This document shows positions 23,453-32,589 of a DNA stretch of 37,969 nt, piece after piece (positions within the stretch are counted from its first letter, which is position 1; every line of letters begins with the position of its first letter). Origin of the DNA: UKL13-2 sp947085425 (lineage in GTDB: Bacteria; Pseudomonadota; Gammaproteobacteria; Burkholderiales; Usitatibacteraceae); NCBI GenBank assembly GCA_947085425.1, contig CAMTWK010000038.1:1-37969 (forward strand), written 5' to 3'. Both the position numbers and the translations under genes were made by a program. The notes under the pieces are model-generated. The model made no database searches and was not told the DNA's origin. It was given only the letters and a program-made list of their open reading frames with translations.

Positions 23453-24352
23453 TTATTCCGGCAACGCCTGAATTGCAAAAGCGGTCTTGAGCATCGGGCT
23501 CATTGGCATGCCCATGGTCGAACCATCAGGCAACTTGCTGACGAACCATTTTTCGTAAAGTTTGGTGATGTCGCCAGAACGGAACATCGCCGACAGGGCT
23601 CGGTTCACGACCAAACCAAAATCGGCATCGTTACGGCGGAACATGATCGCATACGGGTCATAAGACAGGTACTCGCCAACCACTGCAAAGTCACTCGGTT
23701 TTTTCTGTTTTGCAACCAGACCATACAACAGCACATCGTCCATGGCAAACGCGGCAGCACGCCCAGAATCAACGGTCAGGAATGATTCACCATGATCCTT
23801 GGCCGAAAGAAACTTCATGCCGAGGTTTTCTGCGTCATTCAATGCTTTGATGACGCGCTCGTTGGTGGTGCCCTGGGTGACAACAACAGTTTTGCCCTTC
23901 AGATCTTTGTAACTCTTGATCTTGGATGATTTCTTGATCACCAGTTTGGTGCCGGTAATGAACGTTGTTGGTGCATACGCAACCTGTTCCTGACGCTTCA
24001 AGGTGTTGGTGGTCGAGCCACACTCCAGATCAATGGTGCCATTGGCCATTAACGGGATACGGGTTTGGGAGGTGACCGGGTTCATCTTAACGGTCAACGT
24101 TGGCATCGCCAGCGTCTTTTTGACCTCCTCAACGATGCTCATACAAAGGTCCATTGAGTAACCGATTGGTTGTTGTTTTTCATCCAAATATGAAAATGGA
24201 ATGGAGGTTTCCCGGTGACCAATAGTGATCGTGCCGGTGTCCTTGATTTTTTTCAATGTGCCGGTGAGCTCCTGCGCGATCACCGGGGCGGCGAAAACGG
24301 CACCGGCAATCAGTCCAATAGCAAGATTGGAAATGCTTTTCATTTTTGTCAT
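23453..24352 (-). CDS. gltI: glutamate/aspartate ABC transporter substrate-binding protein
   Basis: A periplasmic type II solute-binding protein of 299 aa. The signal peptide (LAIGLIAGAVFAAPVIA) is followed by ELTGTLKKIKDTGTITIGHRETSIPFSYLDE, the classic start of GltI/DEBP, and later IDLECGSTTNTLKRQ and KGKTVVVTQGTTNER. It captures glutamate and aspartate for GltJKL. GAGGAG about 10 bases upstream supports ATG 24352 over the second Met three codons later. Confidence 0.93.
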   Translation of the reverse strand: MTKMKSISNLAIGLIAGAVFAAPVIAQELTGTLKKIKDTGTITIGHRETSIPFSYLDEKQQPIGYSMDLCMSIVEEVKKTLAMPTLTVKMNPVTSQTRIPLMANGTIDLECGSTTNTLKRQEQVAYAPTTFITGTKLVIKKSSKIKSYKDLKGKTVVVTQGTTNERVIKALNDAENLGMKFLSAKDHGESFLTVDSGRAAAFAMDDVLLYGLVAKQKKPSDFAVVGEYLSYDPYAIMFRRNDADFGLVVNRALSAMFRSGDITKLYEKWFVSKLPDGSTMGMPMSPMLKTAFAIQALPE

Positions 24353-24710
24353 AGGTGAATCTCCTCTTGTGGGTGGTCGGAAAAAGAACGGTCTTGAGCT
24401 GCGCAGTCCAAATCAGCCGCAAATGGAATGATTGATTGGCATTACGGACGCCGCCACATTCGACTCATTAAAGTTTACTCGTTTCATCGCGATTTGTCGT
24501 TAGCCTCGATTGGCGTTGCCTGTGCTGTTGGTGTCGCAGGCAGGTTTGTCATTGAAAACCCTGCGGTCATTAACTGATGTGAAATCCGCTTGTAATTCTG
24601 CAAGCGTCGCGCTAGCCTTACGCAATTGGCTGCACGAAAACAGGTCGGTTTGTTAATGCCCGTAGTGAGCAATGATTTTGGTGTGTGGGAATAACGAAAA
24701 TGGGCGTTCA
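24353..24710. other. intergenic region upstream of gltI and sixA
   Basis: The divergent upstream regions of gltI (minus) and sixA (plus). I see no gene and no clear sigma54 or sigma70 signature by eye. The gltI ribosome binding site (ctcctc on the plus strand, 24361-24366) is at its left end. Confidence 0.55.
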
Positions 24711-25178
24711 ATGCAATTAATTTTATGGCGGCATGCCGATGCTGAAGACAATGCGTCGTCTGACTTTGCCCGTAATCTGACATTAAAGGGCAGGAAACAG
24801 GCCGCGCATATGTCTGCTTGGTTACACAGCCAATTGCAGGGCGACATCAAGCGTTGGTGCTTGCTCGCCAGCCCGGCCAACCGTGCGCAACAAACAGCCG
24901 CCGCACTTGGCTTGCCGATCATTACCATGGAAGAGCTCGGGGTCAATACGTCGCCGACTGCGATGTTGGCGGCCGCCTCCTGGCCGACAAACTCCCAGAA
25001 CGTGATTTTAGTTGGTCATCAGCCCACCATCGGTATGGTCGTGGCCAAGCTCATCAACGGCTCAGATGGCTATATGAGTGTGAAAAAAGCAGCAATGTGG
25101 TGGTTTGAACTAAATGCCGCCAATGGCAAGACGCAGGTACAGCTTAAAACCATGGCGACCCCGGATACGGTGCTTTAA
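24711..25178 (+). CDS. sixA: phosphohistidine phosphatase SixA
   Basis: A short histidine phosphatase of 155 aa, the SixA length. The start MQLILWRHADAE holds the RHA phosphate-pocket motif, and VGHQPTIGMVVAKL holds the second His. E. coli SixA removes phosphate from phosphohistidine (of ArcB or of the nitrogen PTS). The frame is open to 24672, but the ATG at 24711 gives the family start. It lies divergent from gltI and converges with the FemAB-like gene. Confidence 0.9.
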   Translation: MQLILWRHADAEDNASSDFARNLTLKGRKQAAHMSAWLHSQLQGDIKRWCLLASPANRAQQTAAALGLPIITMEELGVNTSPTAMLAAASWPTNSQNVILVGHQPTIGMVVAKLINGSDGYMSVKKAAMWWFELNAANGKTQVQLKTMATPDTVL

Positions 25179-25195
25179 GGTTGCAACGGCGCAGC

Positions 25196-26338
25196 CTAAA
25201 GTGCTTGTTTAAACGGCAGATGGGTTGTGAGCTCGTTGATGTATTGATCGATTCCGCCGGCCTCCCGTTCGAGGAAATTGCCTACTGCCCCGGCAAAGCG
25301 GGCATCCTTGATCAAATGCGCCGAGTGGCAGGTCACCGGCGTAAAACCGCGGGCTAGCTTATGTTCGCCTTGTGCGCCGCCTTCAAAAAAACGAATGTTG
25401 TTTTCGATACAAAACTCCTGCGGCTGGTAATAACAGGTCTCAAAATGCAAACCTGACAGGGGCAGTTTGGCGCCCCAATAACGTCCGTACAGAGTCTGAC
25501 TGTTAAACAGACTCAGGCTCGCCGCGATTCGCGCACCATGTTGACTGGCAATAACCAGCAGCAAATTGTCGGGCATGCGCTCGCCCACCAGCGCAAAAAA
25601 ATCGCGATTCAGATATGGTATCGAGCGGTGTTGGGCATAGGTATGTTGATAACAAGCCATGAAAAAATCCCAATCGGCTGCGGTTATTTCACGGCTACGC
25701 TTGATTTGAAAGGTCACACCCGCCAGTTCGATACGACGTCGTTCCTGCTTGATTTTTTTGCGCTTGTCATGGCTCATGACTGCTAAAAAATCAGCAAAGT
25801 TGGCGTAGTTTTTATTTTCCCAATGAAATTGCACGTTTTGGCGCGCCATCATGCCTTGTTGCAGCAATGCCAGTTGCTCTTCCCCGGTCGAAAACAACAC
25901 GTGTAAAGACGACACCTCGGCATCCTGTGCCAACAAAATCATGGCACGAATCAGTGCTTCACGATCATGGTGCGTCTTGGCAAGAATGCGCGTGCCGCTG
26001 CAGGGGGTAAAGGGCACTGCACAAACCAATTTTGGATAGTAATCGAGACCGGCGCGGTGGTAGGCATCCGCCCACGCCCAATCAAACACATATTCGCCAT
26101 AACTATGGTTCTTGACATAAAGCGGCACCGCACCGGCCAGTTGTTTGCGGCCGTCGATTTCACGGGTCAGCGCCAGGAACTGCGGCAACCAGCCGCTGGC
26201 CGCCGTGGTGCAGCCGCTATCGATCATCGACTGTAACCACGCGTGTTTTACCGTCGGATTGTCGTCCGTCATGTCGTCCCATGCGACCGCATTTATGTCC
26301 GCCAGGGAGTCAAACACCCGAATGTCGATTTCGTTCAT
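25196..26338 (-). CDS. FemAB/GNAT-like acyltransferase (PF04339 family)
   Basis: A 380-aa cytosolic protein of the peptidogalycan-biosynthesis/recognition (GNAT-like) family. WAWADAYHRAGLDYYPKLVCAVPFTPCSG, SHDKRKKIKQERRRIE and GLHFETCYYQPQEFCIENN followed by GEHKLARGFTPV are family hallmarks. Its biochemical activity has not been defined. ATG 26338 (MNEIDIRVF) is chosen; the frame is open to 26365. It is divergent from nadE, a neighbourhood seen in several beta-proteobacteria. Confidence 0.87.
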   Translation of the reverse strand: MNEIDIRVFDSLADINAVAWDDMTDDNPTVKHAWLQSMIDSGCTTAASGWLPQFLALTREIDGRKQLAGAVPLYVKNHSYGEYVFDWAWADAYHRAGLDYYPKLVCAVPFTPCSGTRILAKTHHDREALIRAMILLAQDAEVSSLHVLFSTGEEQLALLQQGMMARQNVQFHWENKNYANFADFLAVMSHDKRKKIKQERRRIELAGVTFQIKRSREITAADWDFFMACYQHTYAQHRSIPYLNRDFFALVGERMPDNLLLVIASQHGARIAASLSLFNSQTLYGRYWGAKLPLSGLHFETCYYQPQEFCIENNIRFFEGGAQGEHKLARGFTPVTCHSAHLIKDARFAGAVGNFLEREAGGIDQYINELTTHLPFKQAL

Positions 26339-26431
26339 TGCGCTATTTTCTTCGAAATCGCACAAGTTTCCGCCGCTGCCACTCAGATCAAGCGCCTATA
26401 ATCGTGCCAACTCACTTTTGCGGAGTTTTTG

Positions 26432-28090
26432 ATGAAAATTGCCATAGCCCAGATGAATTTTTTGTTGGGTGATTTTGCCGGAAACATAGGGAAGTTAATC
26501 GATGTGGCCGCACGCGCCCAATCCCAGGGTGCCGCCCTGGTGGTTACACCCGAACTCGCGCTATGTGGCTATCCACCCGAAGACCTGTTATTCCGGCACG
26601 ACTTTCGTCAGGCCTGCGCCGAGGCGCTGAAAACATTGTGTGATCGGCTTCAAGCCAATCCGGCCACGCGCGATGTGGCGATGATTGTCGGCCACCCGCA
26701 CGTGGTGAACAGTGACGACAGCGGTCAATCCACACCGGTTGGCAAACGCCGTGACCGGCTGTTTAATGCGGCATCGTTGATCCATCATGGCCGCATTGTT
26801 CATACGTATCTCAAACAACGCTTGCCCAATTATCAGGTGTTTGATGAAAAGAGATACTTTGATACCGGTCACAAGCCGTTTGTTTTTGAGCTCGATGGCG
26901 TCAAGATTGGAGTATTGATCTGTGAGGACGTTTGGTACAGCGCCCCGGTGGCGGCCACGGTTCGTGCCGGCGCCGAGTTGATCGTGGTGCCCAACGCCTC
27001 ACCCTATGATCTCAACAAACTTGAAACCCGCTACGACGTGGTGCAGGCCCGTGTCGCGGAGAATTCGGTGCCGATTCTGTACGCCCATTGGGTCGGCGGC
27101 CAAGATGAGCTGGTGTTTGACGGTGCCTCCTTTGGCATCAACAAGGATGGCGCGGTTGGTTACCAGGAGTGCGAATTTGAGGAGGTTCTCGGTCTGGTGG
27201 AATTCAGCGCGGGAAAAATCAGCGGCCCCATGCACCCGACATTACCGATGGTGGCAAGTGTCTATCGCGCCTTGGTATTGGCGTTGCGGGATTATGTGGA
27301 TAAAAATGGCTTTCCGGGTGTGTTGTTGGGTTTGTCCGGGGGCGTGGATTCGGCGTTGACCCTGGCGATCGCCGTTGATGCCCTGGGGGCAAATAGAGTG
27401 GAAACCGTGATGATGCCATCACCTTACACTGCGCAAATTTCACTCGATGATGCCCGCGAAATGGCGAAAATTCACGGCGTGAAGTACACGGAGTTGGGCA
27501 TTACGCCGATGGTGGATGCTTTTAACGGCACGCTGCGAGCAAAATTTGCCGGCCGACCCGCCGACACCACTGAAGAAAATATTCAGGCAAGGGTGCGCGG
27601 CACCATGTTGATGGCCATGTCGAACAAATTTGGCGCGATGGTCGTGACCACAGGCAACAAGAGTGAGATGGCGGTGGGGTACTCGACCCTGTATGGCGAT
27701 ATGGCTGGTGGTTATGCGATTCTGAAGGATGTCTCAAAAACTTTGGTTTATCAGTTGTGCCATTGGCGTAACAGCCAATCGAGGGTGATCCCCGAGCGGG
27801 TCATCACCCGACCGCCCTCGGCCGAACTCAGACCCGATCAAACCGATCAGGATTCATTACCGGAATATGCAATTCTCGATCAGATTATTGAACTGTTTAT
27901 GGAGCAGGATCGGGCACCCGGCGAGATTGTCCGGTTGGGTTTTAGTGAAGCCGATGTCGCGCGGGTGACCCGGCTGCTTAAAATAAACGAATATAAACGG
28001 CGGCAAAGTCCGGTCGGCGCTAAGATCACGCGACGGGGTTTTGGCAAGGATTGGCGTTATCCGATTACATCGAAGTATTGGCCGAAGTAA
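26432..28090 (+). CDS. nadE: glutamine-dependent NAD+ synthetase
   Basis: Converts nicotinate adenine dinucleotide, ATP and glutamine to NAD+. The protein has 552 aa in two domains. An N-terminal nitrilase-type glutaminase has the triad E41 (VVTPELALCGYPPEDL), K128 (YLKQRLPNYQVFDE) and C164 (VLICEDVWY). A C-terminal synthetase has the PP-loop LSGGVDSAL at 299-307 and TTGNKSEMAVGYSTLYGDMAGG. CGGAG is placed 6 bases before the ATG. It is followed 28 bp later by glnB, so they probably form one operon, linking NAD synthesis and nitrogen status. Confidence 0.96.
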   Translation: MKIAIAQMNFLLGDFAGNIGKLIDVAARAQSQGAALVVTPELALCGYPPEDLLFRHDFRQACAEALKTLCDRLQANPATRDVAMIVGHPHVVNSDDSGQSTPVGKRRDRLFNAASLIHHGRIVHTYLKQRLPNYQVFDEKRYFDTGHKPFVFELDGVKIGVLICEDVWYSAPVAATVRAGAELIVVPNASPYDLNKLETRYDVVQARVAENSVPILYAHWVGGQDELVFDGASFGINKDGAVGYQECEFEEVLGLVEFSAGKISGPMHPTLPMVASVYRALVLALRDYVDKNGFPGVLLGLSGGVDSALTLAIAVDALGANRVETVMMPSPYTAQISLDDAREMAKIHGVKYTELGITPMVDAFNGTLRAKFAGRPADTTEENIQARVRGTMLMAMSNKFGAMVVTTGNKSEMAVGYSTLYGDMAGGYAILKDVSKTLVYQLCHWRNSQSRVIPERVITRPPSAELRPDQTDQDSLPEYAILDQIIELFMEQDRAPGEIVRLGFSEADVARVTRLLKINEYKRRQSPVGAKITRRGFGKDWRYPITSKYWPK

Positions 28091-28118
28091 ACTGCACCTA
28101 TTGGATTGGAGAGAACTT

Positions 28119-28457
28119 ATGAAAAAAATCGAGGCGGTGATCAAGCCGTTTAAGTTGGACGAAGTCCGTGAGGCGCTGACCGGTCTGGGCTGTTCAGGTC
28201 TGACGGTGACCGAAGTAAAGGGATTTGGCCGGCAAAAGGGGCACACCGAGCTGTACCGTGGTGCGGAGTACACCGTCGATTTCCTGCCCAAGGTAAAGGT
28301 GGAGGTGGTGGTGCCGGACGATTTGGTGGAAAAGGTCATCGACGTCATCATGACGGCGGCGCGCACCGGCAAAATCGGCGACGGAAAAATATTTGTTTTT
28401 CCGGTTGAACAGGTTATTCGCATCCGTACTGGTGAATCTGGCAACGATGCGGTTTAA
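28119..28457 (+). CDS. glnB: nitrogen regulatory protein P-II
   Basis: A trimeric signal protein that senses 2-oxoglutarate, ATP/ADP and, through uridylylation, glutamine. The 112 residues match the GlnB pattern closely: MKKIEAVIKPFKLDEVREAL, the T-loop GHTELYRGAEY with the modified Y51, and GKIGDGKIFVFPVEQVIRIR. GGAGAG precedes the ATG; the longer open frame to 28041 overlaps nadE and is not used. A small membrane-protein gene follows, where amtB would follow a glnK gene. Confidence 0.96.
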   Translation: MKKIEAVIKPFKLDEVREALTGLGCSGLTVTEVKGFGRQKGHTELYRGAEYTVDFLPKVKVEVVVPDDLVEKVIDVIMTAARTGKIGDGKIFVFPVEQVIRIRTGESGNDAV

Positions 28458-28526
28458 GCCCGGCGGAGTTGGGATTGAAAATCCCCCGTGGCTTGGGTTT
28501 AAAATATGTTATTGTTTTACGCGATC

Positions 28527-28546
28527 CGACGGGTGGGAGCCCGTCG
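28527..28546 (+). other. hairpin just upstream of the small-protein ribosome binding site
   Basis: The 7-bp arms CGACGGG and CCCGTCG enclose TGGGAG and lie eight bases before AAGGAG of the next gene. No T-run suited to a terminator follows. It may structure the 5' leader. Confidence 0.5.
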
Positions 28547-28566
28547 TTTAATAATAAGGAGATGCA

Positions 28567-28704
28567 ATGCTGCTCGCCATTTTTTATGTTTTTGCCATCC
28601 TCTGCATCATTTTTTACTATACCGGCCATTTAAAGCGTTGGAAGTGCGAGTGGATTCTGCTGGTTCTGGCCGTCGCGGTATTCCCGGCGGTGTTGTTCTT
28701 ATGA
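28567..28704 (+). CDS. small membrane protein (45 aa)
   Basis: A 45-codon ORF. Two hydrophobic helices (LLAIFYVFAILCIIFYY and ILLVLAVAVFPAVLFL) are separated by a positively charged turn (GHLKRWKCEW). A near-perfect ribosome binding site, AAGGAG at 28556-28561, lies 5 bases before the ATG, and a terminator follows at 28743. The positive-inside rule suggests a hairpin with the loop in the cytoplasm. I recognise no family. It follows glnB by 109 bp and could be read from it or from its own promoter. Confidence 0.68.
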   Translation: MLLAIFYVFAILCIIFYYTGHLKRWKCEWILLVLAVAVFPAVLFL

Positions 28705-28742
28705 CGGGATAAGTTTTCCCGGCAGGAGGCAGCGCATTGAAT

Positions 28743-28783
28743 TAAAAAAAGCCCACCAACGAGATGTTGGCGGGCTTTTTTTC
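28743..28783 (+). terminator. terminator after the small membrane-protein gene
   Basis: The arms aagcccaccaac and gttggcgggctt pair with one A-C mismatch, preceded by A's and followed by TTTTTTT. It closes the nadE-glnB-small protein unit. Confidence 0.88.
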
Positions 28784-29148
28784 GGCCAATTTTTAACAAT
28801 TCAAGTCTAACCTGCATATTTCACGGGGTTGCGTTCGAGAGGGGGTCGATGGGCGTGTGATTTTTCGCCCCACTGACCACGGCATAGCGAGCCGTGTTTG
28901 GCAAAAGAGCACGGGTTGAGAACGCAAAAGCGCCGCTCAGCCAACCGCTATCGAGTGCGTAGGCCATCAACCTTTCGAAGTACAGTTTGGATTCGCAGAA
29001 TTTATAGGTCGCCAAGAATGAAAAACGTACTAAGGCGGGCCGACCCGTGAAATATGCAGGCTAGATGTGGCGCGCTTTTCCATAAATAAAGTGCTGAAGA
29101 TGGTTGCCTAATCTCGTGTTTCATGAGTGCGACCGACCGCCGCAGATT
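28784..29148. other. intergenic region carrying the MITE-like element
   Basis: Apart from the element 28805-29065, listed separately, I see only the 3' flank of mtfA and no gene. Confidence 0.5.
28805..29065. mobile_element. MITE-like element with 22-bp terminal inverted repeats
   Basis: Left end tctaacctgcatatttcacggg (28805-28826) and right end (29044-29065, cccgtgaaatatgcaggctaga) are inverse complements with one mismatch. The 261-bp interior has no transposase; a 64-codon reverse frame (28821-29015) shows no family features. The 4-bp flanks ctaa/ctag just outside the inner 17-bp repeat could be an imperfect target duplication. The parent IS is not identified. Confidence 0.72.
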
Positions 29149-29961
29149 TTAACCATGCCTGGCCAGCGGATTTTGGCGATAAAACAACTTGAGCTGCTCG
29201 TACACTTTTGGAAATCGCTCGCGAACGGTTTGTGGTAATTCAAAAAATGCTTCGGACATGACCGCAAAAAATTCCGCCGGGGATTCGCCTGCATAAGGGT
29301 CGATGGGCAATTGTGACAACGCGGTGCCAAAATCGTGGCTTGCCAGGTCCTCGGCGGCGTCCGATGCCTGACAAAATTCCAGGTACGCGGTTTGAAACAC
29401 CTGCTGCCAGATTGTTTCCGACATACCTTTGTGCAGTGGTGGAAAGCCGTTGGCGTGGCCATTTTGCATATCAAGTTTGTGGGCAAATTCGTGAATGACC
29501 ACGTTATAGCCGGCGACCGCGCGATCGGTCGACGTCACGGCGACGTCCTCATAGGACAAAATCACCGGCCCCCCCAACCACGCCTCGCCGGCGAGTGGGT
29601 CGCGCGAAATGTGCACCAGTCCATTTTCATCGACCACCTCGCGTTCGGGCATAAATTGGCTTGGATAAACAATGATGTCTGACCAGCCGTCAAATGAATC
29701 TACGCCCAATTCGAGCACCAGGATGCACGCCTGCGCGGCGATTTCGACCTTCATTTTTTCGGAAATTTCCACGTCCCCTGCGCCGACAATCGATTTGCGC
29801 GCCAAAAAATCGGCGGCAATCAACCGCAAGCGTCGATGCTCCTCGGTCGTCAGTCCGTGCATAAACCGATAACGATGCGTCGCCTGCGCCCACAATTTTT
29901 CATCAATCGGCACAATGCTGCGTCTGCCAAGTTGCAGAAGTTTTTTCCAAAAGCCGGTCAT
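29149..29961 (-). CDS. mtfA: M90-family metallopeptidase MtfA
   Basis: A zinc peptidase/regulator of 270 aa. The HExxH site HEFAH lies at 157-161 in VVIHEFAHKLDMQNG, followed by the family motif PAEFFAVMSEAFFELP. E. coli MtfA binds the glucose repressor Mlc and is an aminopeptidase activated by it. The ATG at 29961 (MTGFWKKLLQLG) is chosen; the open frame to 30108 would run into the divergent promoter region. Confidence 0.92.
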   Translation of the reverse strand: MTGFWKKLLQLGRRSIVPIDEKLWAQATHRYRFMHGLTTEEHRRLRLIAADFLARKSIVGAGDVEISEKMKVEIAAQACILVLELGVDSFDGWSDIIVYPSQFMPEREVVDENGLVHISRDPLAGEAWLGGPVILSYEDVAVTSTDRAVAGYNVVIHEFAHKLDMQNGHANGFPPLHKGMSETIWQQVFQTAYLEFCQASDAAEDLASHDFGTALSQLPIDPYAGESPAEFFAVMSEAFFELPQTVRERFPKVYEQLKLFYRQNPLARHG

Positions 29962-30204
29962 TGCAAGCTCATTTTCATGGGTGATTATTGTTGTGTGCAA
30001 ATTGAACAGCGTTGAACAGTGTTGAGCAACGAGCCCGACGGACTGCAAAAGTCGCGCCGACACATCCATCTTGCGGCGATTCGACAAAAACCAAGTGGTT
30101 GGGCTCACCCTGCGAAGTGGAGCAAATTGGAGCGATCGACAGACTACGATATGATTTCATATCCACCCCGACCAATAAACCTATTCGCCAGGAAGGCGCC
30201 CTTG

Positions 30205-31938
30205 ATGATGATATCGAACCACCGGAGTATTGGTTTGTGCAAAAACAATCTGTGCCGATTGTCAGTCGCGATATTGGTCATGTTTGTGTTTGGATTGGAT
30301 CGCCCGGTTTTTGCGTACAGCAAAACCCCTGGCGCAACAGCGAACCCCCCACATTCGGCAACCGACTTGACCAGTTTTATCTTGACCGGGCGGGTGGTGA
30401 CCATGAATGCCGGGTCGGTGGTGATTCCCAACGGTCTGGTGTGGATAGACAAGGGCGTCATTGTGGCAGTGGCAGCGTCACACAAAGAATTGGCGCAGAT
30501 GGCTGCCGCCACCAAACTTGATCTCACCGCGGTGCCACACATCAAGGTTGACGGCGACATTCTCCCGGGGTTGATTGATTTACATAATCATCCCGAATAC
30601 GCGATTTACCCGCTCTTGCCCATTACACGCAAATATAAGGACCGCTACGAATGGCGGTTTTATGACGACAACTACGCGCGTCGCATTACCAACTTGAATA
30701 CGCTGATGGCGCAGCCGCATTATTTTGATCTGGCGCTGGAAGTGGGGCGGTACGGTGAGTACAAGGCGCTGGCTGGCGGCACCACATCGTTGCAGGGCGG
30801 GCGCAATATGTTGCCGTATGCAAAAGAAGAATGTCTGGTTCGCAACATCGAAACCTCGCTGGTCACCCCGCGCCCGGCGTTTTCGCGGGTCGATATTGGC
30901 CGTGATGCCGAAGAGTGGCGAAAAATGGCCGAGGAGCGCACCCGAGGTCCGATGGTGATTCATTTGGCCGAAGGTGTCGGCTCGCGGATGGCCAATGAAT
31001 TTGAGTCGCTCAAACGCAGCGGTTTGCTCGGACCGGAGCTCATAGCCGTTCATGGCGTGGGGCTGACTGACAGTCAATTTAAGGAAATGGCCGCGGTCGG
31101 GGCCAAGCTGGTTTGGTCACCGTTGTCGAATTTTATACTTTACGGACAAACCGCCAATGTGCTTGCCGCGCGGCGCGCCGGCGTCAGTATTTCGTTGGCA
31201 CCCGATTGGGCACCATCCGGTTCCAAATCCAGTTTGGGCGAATTAAAGGTTGCCGATTTGGTCAACAAACACCAACTTGCCGGTGCATTTTCCGACCGGG
31301 AGTTGGTGGAAATGGTGACCACCAATCCGGCGGCGGCCATGGGCTGGCAGGGCAAACTTGGCCAGATTGCGGTGGGTTATCTGGCCGATTTGTTGGTGAT
31401 TGATCGCCGTCACGACAACCCGTATCGCAATCTCATCAACGCTTTGGAAGAACAAATCAAATTGGTGGTGATTCGTGGTGAGGCGTTATACGGCGATGCG
31501 CCGTTGCTTGGCAAGTTACGCGCCATGGATGGGGTCGAGTTGTTAAATCCCACATCTACCACTTCATCGACCTCGCCGCGGCCGAAGGCGATGGTGGCAA
31601 ACTGTCCCAATACCAAATTACCGATCATGAGTGTTGCCGAAACCCGCAGCCGGTTACAACAGGGCTTGAGTCTTGACCCGGGCTACATGGCAAAACGCGT
31701 GTCGATTGAACAATTCAGCAAAGATCTGGCGATTTGTAATCTGGGTAAACCAAATGATCCGCCGTCGGTTGAAGACGCCAGCAAATTGCTTGCGTGTCGT
31801 TTTCAGTTGCCGTTTGAAACCACGCTGCTGAGCCCGCTCACGACCAATGGTGATGCGGCATTTTTTCCGCGCCTGCTCTCCAATCCAAATCTGCCGGCTT
31901 ACTTGCAGGCGCTACCCGACTATTACCGCGCACCGTAG
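30205..31938 (+). CDS. exported amidohydrolase-family protein
   Basis: A 577-aa amidohydrolase (TIM-barrel) protein. An N-terminal hydrophobic segment (LCRLSVAILVMFVFGLDRPVFA) suggests export to the periplasm or membrane anchoring. The metal site is complete: LPGLIDLHNHPEYAIYPL (HxH), GPMVIHLAEG and LIAVHGVGLT (His ligands) and SLAPDWAPSGSKSS (Asp). The C-terminal strand VGYLADLLVIDRR is the amidohydrolase 'composite' domain. A 110-residue tail with DLAICNLGKPND adds a less conserved domain. AGGAAGG about 9 bases before ATG 30205 supports that start over 30019. The substrate is unknown. Confidence 0.85.
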   Translation: MMISNHRSIGLCKNNLCRLSVAILVMFVFGLDRPVFAYSKTPGATANPPHSATDLTSFILTGRVVTMNAGSVVIPNGLVWIDKGVIVAVAASHKELAQMAAATKLDLTAVPHIKVDGDILPGLIDLHNHPEYAIYPLLPITRKYKDRYEWRFYDDNYARRITNLNTLMAQPHYFDLALEVGRYGEYKALAGGTTSLQGGRNMLPYAKEECLVRNIETSLVTPRPAFSRVDIGRDAEEWRKMAEERTRGPMVIHLAEGVGSRMANEFESLKRSGLLGPELIAVHGVGLTDSQFKEMAAVGAKLVWSPLSNFILYGQTANVLAARRAGVSISLAPDWAPSGSKSSLGELKVADLVNKHQLAGAFSDRELVEMVTTNPAAAMGWQGKLGQIAVGYLADLLVIDRRHDNPYRNLINALEEQIKLVVIRGEALYGDAPLLGKLRAMDGVELLNPTSTTSSTSPRPKAMVANCPNTKLPIMSVAETRSRLQQGLSLDPGYMAKRVSIEQFSKDLAICNLGKPNDPPSVEDASKLLACRFQLPFETTLLSPLTTNGDAAFFPRLLSNPNLPAYLQALPDYYRAP

Positions 31939-31950
31939 CATGGTTTTTGC

Positions 31951-32589
31951 TCAGGGTGCCAGACGCATGATGTCCCAATGTGGTCCGGTGAGGTGATAAC
32001 ACAGCCGATCGTGCAAACGGCTGGCGCGCCCCTGCCAAAACTCAAAAACGTTTGGCACCAACCGATAACCACCCCAATAAGGCGGGCGCACCGGTGCGTC
32101 ACCATATTGCTGGCCAAATTCGGCAACGCGTGATTCCAGTAGTTCGCGCGAGGCGATCATGCGGCTCTGTGGCGAGGCCCACGCGCCGATTCGACTCGGC
32201 ACCGGGCGGACACTGTAATAGGCATCGGATTCGTCGGGGGAGACTTTTTCAATCAGCCCCTCGATACGCACCTGGCGCTCCAACTCCGGCCAGAAAAAAA
32301 CCATGGCAGCCATCGGATTGGCGGTTAAATCTATGCCTTTGCGACTGTCGTAATTGGTAAAAAAGGTCGCGCCACGATGGTCGAAGTCCTTCAGCAGCAC
32401 AATCCGTGCGCTCGGTTTGCCTTCGAAATTGGCGGTCGCCAGGGTCATGGCATTGACCTCGGTAACATTGGCCAACTGCGCTTCTTTGAACCATTTTTCA
32501 AATTGCACAAACGGTGACGCATCCACATCATGGAGGTCGAGGGAGGCGAGTTTGTAGTCGGTGCGAATTTTTGCGAGTTCCATATTCAT
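31951..32589 (-). CDS. pdxH: pyridoxamine 5'-phosphate oxidase
   Basis: FMN-dependent oxidation of pyridoxamine/pyridoxine 5'-phosphate to pyridoxal 5'-phosphate. The protein has 212 aa with MTLATANFEGKPSARIVLLKDFD (FMN binding), FFWPELERQVRIEGLIEKV, YYSVRPVPSRIGAWASPQS and the C-terminal PPYWGGYRLVPNVFEFWQG. The ATG overlaps the stop of the NUDIX gene by ATGA, so the pair is translationally coupled. Confidence 0.95.
   Translation of the reverse strand: MNMELAKIRTDYKLASLDLHDVDASPFVQFEKWFKEAQLANVTEVNAMTLATANFEGKPSARIVLLKDFDHRGATFFTNYDSRKGIDLTANPMAAMVFFWPELERQVRIEGLIEKVSPDESDAYYSVRPVPSRIGAWASPQSRMIASRELLESRVAEFGQQYGDAPVRPPYWGGYRLVPNVFEFWQGRASRLHDRLCYHLTGPHWDIMRLAP

Noticed and set aside
28821..29015. 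64-codon minus-strand ORF in the MITE-like element
   Set aside because: No family features, and its end lies in the terminal repeat.
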